Origin: Campylobacteraceae bacterium
GTDB taxonomy: Bacteria > Campylobacterota > Campylobacteria > Campylobacterales > Sulfurovaceae
DNA: 6,151 bases
Assembly (NCBI GenBank): GCA_027030605.1
Contig: JALVEV010000002.1
Coordinates: 1-6,151 of the forward strand
Direction: 5' to 3'
The translations under genes were made by a program, and so were the position numbers. The notes beneath the pieces are model-generated. The model saw only the letters and a list, made by a program, of their open reading frames with translations, was not told the origin of the DNA and made no database searches. Below are positions 1 through 5,749 of this stretch, piece by piece. Position 1 is the first letter of the stretch. Every line of letters starts with the position of its first letter.

Positions 1-1206
1 GCCAACAGACTCTTTTTAAACAGCCAAGAGGATTACCTAAACATCGTTAGTAAAAAAACAGCTCCTTTTAAACAGTTTTTTACAACCTTAAAAGCAGGGA
101 CAACAGGAAACAATGCCCCAATTAAACGAATGTTTATCACAGGTGTAACTCCTATGACAATGTATGATGTAACCAGTGGGTTTAATATTGGAGATAATAT
201 CTCATTGCACCATACATTTCACAATATGGTAGGTTTTACGCAAAATGAGCTAGAGAGAATTTTAGAAGATTATAAAATAAAAGATAAAGTCTCTATCGAA
301 ATGTTACAAGAGTGGTATGACCACTATAACTTTAGTGAAGATAGTAGTGAGAGACTCTACAATACAGATATGATTTTATATTTTGTTAATAAGTTTTTAC
401 CTCTACACAAACCACCAAGAGAGATGATAGATATAAATGTAAGAAGTGACTACTCAAAATTAAGAAGCATTATCTACACCAATAAAAAGCTCAATGGTAA
501 CTTTAAAACTATGCAAACCCTTATAGGTGGAGAGAGTATAGCTATTAGTAATTTAGTTCAAGATTTTAGTGCTTTAGATTTAAGCCAAGAGAACAACTTT
601 AAATCACTTCTTTTTTATCTAGGGCTTGTAACCATAAAAGATAGAGATTTAGATTTAAATTTACATATCCCCAATGAAACCGTAAAAAGAATAGATATTG
701 AGTTTTTAAAATCTGCTTTAGAGGTAGAAAAAGTCTTTAATATAAACATAAGCACATTAGAAAAAGAGTTTAAAACTTTTGCTCTGCAAGGTGAGTTAGA
801 TATCTTTAAATATTTAGCAACTCAAATAAAAGAGAACACAGGCATAAGAGACTATATCTACAGTGAACAGACGGTTAAGTCGATGTATTTAGCCTATTTG
901 TCATTGACTCCTTATTATGTGGTAAAAAGTGAAGAGGAGTTAAACAAAGGCTTTGCAGATATTTTACTAAAACCTCTTAACCCTTATGTTGAGTATGTGG
1001 GGTTAGTAGAGTTTAAGTATATTAAAAGAGGAGATACTCCAACATCTAAAGTTATAGAGAGCCTTGTGAAAGATGCAGAAAAACAGTTAGATGATTATGA
1101 AAAAGATGAACTTGTAACAGAGTTTATAAAAAAAGGGTTAAAACTTCAAAAGGTTGTTATGGTCTTTTGGGGGTGGGAGATGGTTTATTGTGAGAAGTAT
1201 AATTAA
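1..1206 (+). CDS. AAA-ATPase-like / PD-(D/E)XK nuclease-superfamily protein, 5'-truncated by window edge
   Basis: The frame is open from base 1, giving 401 codons with no start in view, so the ATG at 130 is probably internal. The residues around it (MFITGVTPMT, then TSGFNIG) match the conserved 'FITGVSP...SGFN' block of the predicted AAA-ATPase-like family (Pfam AAA-ATPase_like). The mid-region block QEWYDHYNFS...LYNTDMI corresponds to the family's 'WYdGY-f...YNp' segment. The C-terminal part carries a PD-(D/E)XK-like core: Asp at codon 320 (GFADILL), then Glu337 and Lys339 (VEFKY), followed by a Q-L-D-D-Y helix, as in the PDDEXK_9 domain. Full-length relatives are roughly 500-550 residues, so about 100-150 N-terminal residues, including the Walker A and B motifs, lie outside the window. 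The biological role of the family is unknown; ATP binding and nuclease activity are predictions. The gene ends in three consecutive in-frame stops (TAA TAA TAG), and moxR starts 15 bases later, suggesting co-transcription. The family assignment is fairly secure; the function is not. Confidence 0.85.
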   Translation, partial: ANRLFLNSQEDYLNIVSKKTAPFKQFFTTLKAGTTGNNAPIKRMFITGVTPMTMYDVTSGFNIGDNISLHHTFHNMVGFTQNELERILEDYKIKDKVSIEMLQEWYDHYNFSEDSSERLYNTDMILYFVNKFLPLHKPPREMIDINVRSDYSKLRSIIYTNKKLNGNFKTMQTLIGGESIAISNLVQDFSALDLSQENNFKSLLFYLGLVTIKDRDLDLNLHIPNETVKRIDIEFLKSALEVEKVFNINISTLEKEFKTFALQGELDIFKYLATQIKENTGIRDYIYSEQTVKSMYLAYLSLTPYYVVKSEEELNKGFADILLKPLNPYVEYVGLVEFKYIKRGDTPTSKVIESLVKDAEKQLDDYEKDELVTEFIKKGLKLQKVVMVFWGWEMVYCEKYN

Positions 1207-1210
1207 TAAT

Positions 1211-1217
1211 AGGGGAG
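1211..1217 (+). promoter_or_regulatory. Ribosome binding site of moxR
   Basis: AGGGGAG lies 4 bases before the ATG at 1222. It is the strongest Shine-Dalgarno match among the genes here and fixes the moxR start. Its first bases overlap the third in-frame stop codon (TAG, 1210-1212) of the upstream gene. Confidence 0.75.
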
Positions 1218-1221
1218 AAAA

Positions 1222-2145
1222 ATGAAAAACAAAATAGAAGCAATAAAAAAAGAGATAGCAAAAGCTGTTGTAGGTCAAGATGAGATGGTTAATGGTCTGT
1301 TGATTGGACTCTTTAGTGAGGGGCATATTTTGGTAGAGGGCGTTCCAGGGTTAGCAAAAACCACTACAGTAAAAGCCCTCTCTTCTGCGTTAGACTTGGC
1401 GTTTAAACGGGTACAGTTTACTCCTGATTTGTTACCCTCTGATATTATAGGTGCAGAGATATACGACCCAAAAAACAGCTCTTTTAAAATCAAAAAAGGT
1501 CCTATCTTTACCCAACTACTACTAGCCGATGAGATAAATCGTAGCCCCTCAAAAGTACAATCAGCTCTACTTGAAGCGATGCAGGAGCGACAGGTAACCA
1601 TTGGGTCTGAAAGTTTTGATTTGCCTCGCCCTTTTATGGTTATGGCAACACAAAATCCACTAGAGCAAGAGGGGGTCTACCGACTTCCTGAAGCACAACT
1701 TGACCGTTTTATGATGAAATTACATATTGAACATAACTCTGAAGAGGAGGAGCTAGAGATTATGCGTAGAGTTGCTAATAAAAGCTCTAAAGCCATAGCC
1801 TCTATGGTAACGGTTGAAGAGTTAGAGACCATTAGCCAAGAGATAAATGCTCTGCATATTGATGCAGAAGTAGAGAAGTTTATAGTAGCTCTTATTCGTG
1901 CTACAAGAGCTACCAATAAAAATATTCGTTATGGTGCTTCACCTCGTGCCTCTATTGACCTCTATAAAGCCTCTAAAGCACACGCCTATCTTTTAGGTAA
2001 AGATTTTGTATCGCCTGTTGATGTGGTAAAGATGGCTTATCCCGTTTTACGTCATAGGGTAGGACTCTCTTATGAAGCGAGAGCCAAAGGGGTAAAGGTA
2101 GATGAGGTCTTAAAAGAGATTTTTAGTGGGGTAGAGATTCCTTAA
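1222..2145 (+). CDS. MoxR-family AAA+ ATPase
   Basis: This is a complete 307-residue MoxR-type AAA+ ATPase, the usual size for the family. Visible motifs are Walker A GVPGLAKT (40-47), Walker B LLLADEINR (99-107), the family block SALLEAMQERQVTIG (114-128), sensor 1 ATQNP (142-146, Asn145), the EAQLDRF arginine-finger region (Arg162) and sensor 2 GASPRA (238-243, Arg242), followed by the C-terminal helical lid. All key ATPase residues are present. MoxR proteins are cytoplasmic ring ATPases thought to remodel or mature partner proteins, usually with vWA-domain partners encoded next door. No vWA or DUF58 gene follows directly here; the next plus-strand gene is a BatD-like protein 383 bases downstream. 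The start is set by the ribosome binding site at 1211-1217. The TAA stop at 2143-2145 overlaps the stop of the convergent lipoprotein gene. Confidence 0.95.
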   Translation: MKNKIEAIKKEIAKAVVGQDEMVNGLLIGLFSEGHILVEGVPGLAKTTTVKALSSALDLAFKRVQFTPDLLPSDIIGAEIYDPKNSSFKIKKGPIFTQLLLADEINRSPSKVQSALLEAMQERQVTIGSESFDLPRPFMVMATQNPLEQEGVYRLPEAQLDRFMMKLHIEHNSEEEELEIMRRVANKSSKAIASMVTVEELETISQEINALHIDAEVEKFIVALIRATRATNKNIRYGASPRASIDLYKASKAHAYLLGKDFVSPVDVVKMAYPVLRHRVGLSYEARAKGVKVDEVLKEIFSGVEIP

Positions 2146-2309
2146 ATAATAGCTTGACAATCTGGACAAGCTACCTCTTGATGCACTTGTGAGATACAAG
2201 AAGTACTACCTTTAAAACAGGCTAGAGTAGGTTTTGTTGTGGTGGCACATCCATTAAAAAGAGTAGTCAGTAGGAGGGGAGTCATAAGTGTAAAGAGTGT
2301 GGTTTTCAT
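2142..2309 (-). CDS. Small cysteine-rich candidate lipoprotein (55 aa)
   Basis: The reading frame could extend to a TTG at 2324, but I place the start at the ATG at 2309 because AAGGAAG (2319-2313) lies just upstream with good spacing. The protein begins MKTTLFTLMTPLLL, a short basic n-region and hydrophobic core, ending in LFNGC with Cys21 as the likely lipidated residue. Phe at -3 and Asn at -2 are unusual for a lipobox, so secretion by the lipoprotein route is likely but not certain. The predicted mature part is only 35 residues and holds five cysteines (21, 31, 38, 48, 51), the last two in a CPDC (CxxC) motif near the C-terminus. CxxC motifs can be redox-active or bind metal, but nothing here identifies a ligand or function. 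I do not recognise the family. The gene is convergent with moxR, overlapping it by 4 bases, and divergent from the BatD-like gene, with a plausible promoter of its own. Confidence 0.7.
   Translation of the reverse strand: MKTTLFTLMTPLLLTTLFNGCATTTKPTLACFKGSTSCISQVHQEVACPDCQAII
2150..2173. terminator. Possible hairpin at the moxR/lipoprotein junction
   Basis: A perfect 7-bp inverted repeat (TAGCTTG / CAAGCTA, 10-base loop) starts 4 bases after the moxR stop. No U-tract follows on the plus strand. On the minus strand the sequence runs into ATTATTTAAGG, but the hairpin then lies before the lipoprotein stop codon. It overlaps the codons for the CPDC motif, so it may be a by-product of coding. 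A terminator role is weakly supported. Confidence 0.25.
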
Positions 2310-2337
2310 TTTCTTCCTTGTCAATTAAGATAGTAAT

Positions 2338-2343
2338 AGTATA
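2338..2343 (-). promoter_or_regulatory. Candidate -10 element for the small lipoprotein gene
   Basis: On the minus strand TATACT (2343 to 2338) would place the transcript start near 2331, giving a leader of about 22 bases that contains the AAGGAAG ribosome binding site. No convincing -35 box is visible, as is usual for sigma-70 promoters in Campylobacterota. Confidence 0.4.
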
Positions 2344-2387
2344 GACTCTTTTGGTTAACAGAAAAAGTATGAGGTGGTTTAGATATG

Positions 2388-2404
2388 GTTAATAAATTAT
2401 TAAC
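2388..2404. promoter_or_regulatory. Perfect 17-bp palindrome, candidate operator
   Basis: GTTAATAA (2388-2395), one central A, and TTATTAAC (2397-2404) form a perfect dyad in the region between the divergent lipoprotein and BatD-like genes. The 7-mer TGGTTAA, which enters the left arm (2386-2392), also occurs at 2352-2358 near the lipoprotein promoter. Position and symmetry fit a dimeric regulator site. AT-rich DNA produces such dyads by chance, and I cannot match it confidently to a known regulator. Confidence 0.3.
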
Positions 2405-2418
2405 TTTTAACATTATAA

Positions 2419-2502
2419 CCTGAGTTCGACGGAATAATTGAAGCGTTAAATGGTAAAGTCTCTTATGATGATATTAGAGCAACACTTCTTTTTTGTTATT
2501 AA
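2419..2502 (+). pseudogene. Possible 3' remnant of a lost gene
   Basis: A frame with no ATG, GTG or TTG start runs from just after a stop at 2416-2418 to TAA at 2500-2502. Its 27 codons read as a protein-like C-terminus, including EALNGKVSYDDIRA, with codon use like the neighbouring genes. A ribosome could not start here by any usual codon, so if it is coding-derived it is a decayed tail. It sits where the DUF58/vWA genes of a Bat operon would be expected, but I do not recognise the peptide and cannot link it to those families. It could also be chance. Confidence 0.25.
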
Positions 2503-2514
2503 ATAGCTGATTTA

Positions 2515-2523
2515 GGCTATAAT
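2515..2523 (+). promoter_or_regulatory. Candidate promoter (-10) of the BatD-like gene, implying a leaderless mRNA
   Basis: GGCTATAAT contains a perfect TATAAT at 2518-2523, ending 5 bases before the ATG at 2529. A transcript start 6-8 bases downstream would fall on the ATG itself. No Shine-Dalgarno sequence is near; only a weak TTTAGG lies about 12 bases upstream. Confidence 0.5.
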
Positions 2524-2528
2524 TTAGA

Positions 2529-3662
2529 ATGCCAAAATTTAAACTACTCTTTCTTCTTTTTTTAATGTTGCGAATACTTCATGCTCAAGAGGATGTTGCC
2601 TATAGTTTTCATCTCTCAACCTCAACCCCTTATAAGCATGAAGCTGTTTTTTTAGATGTTAACATCTCTCAACTTGACCACTCTAAAGTGATGCTCTTTA
2701 AATTTACTTTGAAAAGCTCTAACGAGTATAGTTTTCATCAAATAGGGCTTGAAGAGCGTGAGAAGTATCATGATTTGCAACATGAGTATCGTTATCTTAT
2801 CTACCCTAAAAAGAGTGGTGAGATTAAGATTGAGTTTGAGATGGTGAAGTCTCTGACCGATGATGACAAAGTGACCTACTCTATTTCAGGTGATAGAGAC
2901 AGTGTTAAGCGTTTGGAGAAAGAGGATATAGAGGTTCATCTAAAACCAATGATGTTAGATGTTAAAGCTTTACCAAAAGGGGTTGACTTAGTAGGAGAGT
3001 TTAAATTAACGCATACTTTAGACAAACAAGAGACAGAAGCGTTTGACCCTATAAATTTAAAGGTTGAATTAAAGGGTAGAGGGGATGTTGACCCTTTTGA
3101 GCTGTTAACAGAGAGTAAAAACTATAGACTTTTCCATCAAGCTCCAGATGTTAAGAGATTCTATAGTAAAGAGGGAGCTACTACAGATATAAAGTGGGAG
3201 TATGCTATCTCTGCTAAAGAGAGTTTTACACTACCTGCTATTGAGTTAAAAGCCTTTAACCCTAAGAGTGAGAAGGTATATAGTTTAAAAATTCCTGAGT
3301 ATACGATAAAGGTAGATACGCCAAAAGAGGAGAATTTACTTGATAGTGAAGATGTACCTGTTGTCTCAAAATCTATTGATTGGGAGTGGTGGCGTTGGAT
3401 TTTCTCTTATATTTTTGTTTTTATGGCTGGTTTTTTAATGCCTCGTGACCTATTTAAACGAAAAAAAGTAGCGACAAAAAGTAATGAAGAGATTTTAACC
3501 AAGAAGATTAAAAGTGCAAAGAGTCATAAAGAGTTATTAGAGATTTTGTTAGCAGAAAATAGTAGTAACTACTCAAAAGCCATAGAGGCTTTAGAGTTAG
3601 TTCTCTATAAAGGTCAAAAGACTCCTCTCTCTAAGATTTTAAATATGATAGATGTAGGTTAA
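2529..3662 (+). CDS. BatD-like membrane protein
   Basis: This 377-residue protein starts with a signal peptide (MPKFKLLFLLFLML, likely cleavage after Ala19 in LHA|QED; Arg15 within the hydrophobic core is slightly odd). A large beta-rich exported region follows (about 20-285), then one membrane segment (about 288-304, WRWIFSYIFVFMAGF) and a charged cytoplasmic tail (305-377) that looks helical. The stretch VKALPKGVDLVGEF (145-158) followed by INLKVELKGRGDVD matches the repeated 'v-aLP-g-pvGeF...v-l-G-Gn' pattern of BatD (oxygen-tolerance family) proteins. BatD proteins are thought to work with BatA/BatB vWA proteins and MoxR at the inner membrane; their biochemical role is unsettled. The start at 2529 is chosen because it alone keeps the full signal peptide. 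The 3' end overlaps the c-di-GMP gene on the other strand by 24 bases. The assignment rests on pattern and architecture and would need a profile search to confirm. Confidence 0.75.
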   Translation: MPKFKLLFLLFLMLRILHAQEDVAYSFHLSTSTPYKHEAVFLDVNISQLDHSKVMLFKFTLKSSNEYSFHQIGLEEREKYHDLQHEYRYLIYPKKSGEIKIEFEMVKSLTDDDKVTYSISGDRDSVKRLEKEDIEVHLKPMMLDVKALPKGVDLVGEFKLTHTLDKQETEAFDPINLKVELKGRGDVDPFELLTESKNYRLFHQAPDVKRFYSKEGATTDIKWEYAISAKESFTLPAIELKAFNPKSEKVYSLKIPEYTIKVDTPKEENLLDSEDVPVVSKSIDWEWWRWIFSYIFVFMAGFLMPRDLFKRKKVATKSNEEILTKKIKSAKSHKELLEILLAENSSNYSKAIEALELVLYKGQKTPLSKILNMIDVG

Positions 3663-5618
3663 GAACTGCTGTTCAAACTCTTTAGCAGGAATCGCTTTTG
3701 AGCAGAGATAGCCTTGGTAGTATATGGAGTCATCTATTTTCATTAGCTCTTCTCTTTGTTGTTCATTCTCTATACCCTCTATAATAATCTTATAGTTAAA
3801 CTGCTTTCCAATAGCAATAATACTTTTAACCAACTCTTGGCTATCTGGATTGGTTAATATGTCATTAATAAATATTTTATCTATTTTGAGAACTTTAAAA
3901 GCCATCTTTTTAAGGTAAGAGAGAGAGGAGTAGCCTGTGCCAAAGTCATCTATGCTACACTCAATGCCTCTCTCTTTTAATTTTTGAATAATCTCTTGAG
4001 TCTTCGTAAAGTTATCTAGTAGGGTTGCCTCTGTTAAATCAAGTTTAAGAAGTGATGGGCTTATGTTTCCTTTTTTGATACAGTTGTCAAGTTGCTCAAC
4101 AAAATTAATCTCATTGAGTTGTCGAGCATTGATGTTTATAGAGATGTATTCAAAATTAATAATATGTGCATTTTTCCAAACATAGAGTTGTCTACACACC
4201 TCTTTTGCTACCCACCAACCGATTTTAGTAATAAGCCCAGACTCTGTAGCCATGGGAATAAATCTATCAGGCATAATAAGACCTTTTGTAGGATGGTTCC
4301 ATCTTACTAAGGCTTCTACGGCATTTAGAGTATTGTTACTAATAGAGACAATAGGTTGATAGTAGAGTTCAAGTTCATTATTTTCAATAGCAAATTTTAG
4401 GTCATGTTGTAGTGAAGTAAGTTCTTGTTGTTTTAAGTCAAGTGAGTGGTCATAAAATCTTATATTGTTTAATCCTTCACGTTTTGTTTGGTACATTGCC
4501 ATATCAGCTTGACGAATAATCTGTTCTGTATTATTTGAATTTGGTTCAATCAAAACAATTCCTATACTACTTGTCATATAGAGGTCTAACTCTTCTATAT
4601 GAAATGCTTCATTAAAAATCTCCTTAATTTTTAGAGCTATAGCTTTAGCCTCTTTTCTTGCCCTCTCTAGCTCTTTAGTATAGAATGGAATCACCATAAT
4701 AAACTCATCTCCACCAATACGAGAGAGATATTTCTTTTCAATTTCTAATTTTTTTAGACGAGAAGCGACTTCAAGTAGAAGTTTGTCTCCTACGATATGA
4801 CCAAAGGTATCGTTAATCTGTTTAAAATGGTTTAAGTCCATATAAAAAAGGAAAGAGTAGTAATCTATATGTTCTACTCTCTCTATCATCTCTGCCATAT
4901 AGTTTTGATAGTTTCGTCTATTTGGTAGGTCAGTTAAGGCATCGTGTAGAGAGATATAGTTAATTTTTTCATAAGCATTATGCTCTGTACTTTTATCTTC
5001 TATAGTACCGATTCCTCCAATAATCTCATCATTGTCATCATGTAGTGAAGAGCAGGTAAGTTCTATCCAGAGTGGATTCTTTTGAAATGTGATATTAGAG
5101 GAGCCTATGGTCTCTTTTTCAGAAGGGATAGTTACGACTTGTTGAAGTTTATCTACAACCTTTTTATCTTTTATCTCTCTAAGGTTAAAATTTTTTAGAT
5201 TTTTATCTAATCCAAGAAGTTTTTGAAACATACTGTTGTATCTAAGAATATTAAGATTATGGTCATAGTAAAAGATACCAATAGGGGCTTGTTTTAAGAA
5301 TGCAGTAAGCTTTTTCTCTTTTGCTAGGAGTTGTCTGTTTACCTCTTTGTAACGCTCTTGATTTGTATAAGTTTTATACAAAAGTTGATTAAACTTTTTA
5401 TTTACTATTAACAATAAGATATTGAGTAGAATTATTAGTGTAAACCATGTAATCAGTATGGTTTTATTTTGAACTTCTGACCAAGATATAATGATAAATA
5501 GAGTTGACAATATTAGTGTTGTGATAATTATCTTTATCATAAAATGATAAAACTTCAGTATTACTTCAACATTAGAGGAGTCAATCTCTTTGAATATATA
5601 GTTAATAAGGTTTTTCAT
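3639..5618 (-). CDS. Membrane-anchored PAS-GGDEF-EAL cyclic-di-GMP protein
   Basis: This 659-residue protein has two membrane segments (about 27-46 and 53-73) joined by a very short loop, then a linker, a PAS domain (about 103-215), a GGDEF domain (about 222-390) and an EAL domain (about 403-653). The hairpin anchor leaves no room for a periplasmic sensor, so the PAS domain is the likely input. GGDEF synthesises c-di-GMP: the signature GGDEF (302-306), metal Asp261 and FKQIND (265-270) are intact. The inhibitory RxxD I-site is absent (Ile293 and Lys296 at its positions). EAL hydrolyses c-di-GMP: EALVRW (435-440), Asn495, DDFGTG (557-562), Lys578, Glu614 and Gln635 are present, but the first Glu of the LEITE motif is Asp527 (LDLTE, 526-530). 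Either activity, or both, could operate in vivo; typical outputs are motility and biofilm control. The start at 5618 keeps the full N-terminus; Met27 is an alternative but has no better ribosome binding site. Confidence 0.95.
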   Translation of the reverse strand: MKNLINYIFKEIDSSNVEVILKFYHFMIKIIITTLILSTLFIIISWSEVQNKTILITWFTLIILLNILLLIVNKKFNQLLYKTYTNQERYKEVNRQLLAKEKKLTAFLKQAPIGIFYYDHNLNILRYNSMFQKLLGLDKNLKNFNLREIKDKKVVDKLQQVVTIPSEKETIGSSNITFQKNPLWIELTCSSLHDDNDEIIGGIGTIEDKSTEHNAYEKINYISLHDALTDLPNRRNYQNYMAEMIERVEHIDYYSFLFYMDLNHFKQINDTFGHIVGDKLLLEVASRLKKLEIEKKYLSRIGGDEFIMVIPFYTKELERARKEAKAIALKIKEIFNEAFHIEELDLYMTSSIGIVLIEPNSNNTEQIIRQADMAMYQTKREGLNNIRFYDHSLDLKQQELTSLQHDLKFAIENNELELYYQPIVSISNNTLNAVEALVRWNHPTKGLIMPDRFIPMATESGLITKIGWWVAKEVCRQLYVWKNAHIINFEYISININARQLNEINFVEQLDNCIKKGNISPSLLKLDLTEATLLDNFTKTQEIIQKLKERGIECSIDDFGTGYSSLSYLKKMAFKVLKIDKIFINDILTNPDSQELVKSIIAIGKQFNYKIIIEGIENEQQREELMKIDDSIYYQGYLCSKAIPAKEFEQQFLTYIYHI

Positions 5619-5625
5619 AATTATT

Positions 5626-5647
5626 ATTATAAGATAAAAAAATTATA
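5626..5647 (-). promoter_or_regulatory. Candidate -10 elements of the c-di-GMP gene
   Basis: Two TATAAT hexamers lie on the minus strand, at 5631-5626 and 5647-5642. The first ends 7 bases before the ATG and would give a leaderless transcript; the second would give a leader of about 16 bases. Neither leader contains a Shine-Dalgarno sequence. The region is very AT-rich, so one or both may be chance matches. Confidence 0.4.
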
Positions 5648-5710
5648 TTTAACATAAAATGTTCTTTTATTGAAAAATATAAGATATATAACTCATATCT
5701 AAAAAAAACT

Positions 5711-5719
5711 TGCTAAAAT
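5711..5719 (+). promoter_or_regulatory. Extended -10 promoter of rplI
   Basis: TGCTAAAAT is an extended -10 element (TGnTAnnAT) of the type common in Campylobacterota. It predicts a transcript start near 5726 and a leader of about 24 bases that includes the ribosome binding site. An imperfect dyad (AGATAT 5682-5687, ATATCT 5695-5700) lies just upstream, over the usual -35 zone. Confidence 0.6.
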
Positions 5720-5736
5720 ATTGGATTATTAAAAAT

Positions 5737-5742
5737 AGAGGA
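5737..5742 (+). promoter_or_regulatory. Ribosome binding site of rplI
   Basis: AGAGGA is spaced 7 bases from the ATG at 5750 and fixes the start of the L9 gene. Its presence contrasts with the lack of such a site before the BatD-like and c-di-GMP genes. Confidence 0.75.
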
Positions 5743-5749
5743 TATTACT

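Noticed and set aside
1138..1326. Minus-strand frame of 62 codons, Phe/Leu-rich, across the junction with moxR
   Set aside because: It lies opposite two well-supported plus-strand genes. Its hydrophobic residues follow from the A-rich plus strand, and it shows no recognisable motif.
1275..1916. Two minus-strand frames (108 and 79 codons) inside moxR
   Set aside because: They are antisense shadows of a gene with all MoxR motifs in order; they have no domain features of their own.
2154..2159. TTGACA on the plus strand just after moxR, a perfect -35 consensus
   Set aside because: No -10 element occurs 16-18 bases downstream, it falls inside the lipoprotein coding region, and Campylobacterota promoters seldom rely on a -35 box.
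2319..2324. TTGACA on the minus strand upstream of the lipoprotein ATG
   Set aside because: It directly abuts the ribosome binding site and so cannot be the -35 box for this gene; probably coincidence.
3669..3705. Inverted repeat CTGTTCAAA / TTTGAGCAG after the batD-like stop, considered as a terminator
   Set aside because: The loop is 19 bases, one pair is a wobble, no T-run follows, and the region codes for the end of the c-di-GMP protein.
4092..4310. Plus-strand frame of 72 codons inside the EAL-coding region
   Set aside because: It is antisense to conserved EAL motifs and its composition is not protein-like.
5651..5663. Small dyad AACAT-AAA-ATGTT between the c-di-GMP gene and rplI
   Set aside because: Five-base arms in very AT-rich DNA are expected by chance, and there is no second copy nearby.
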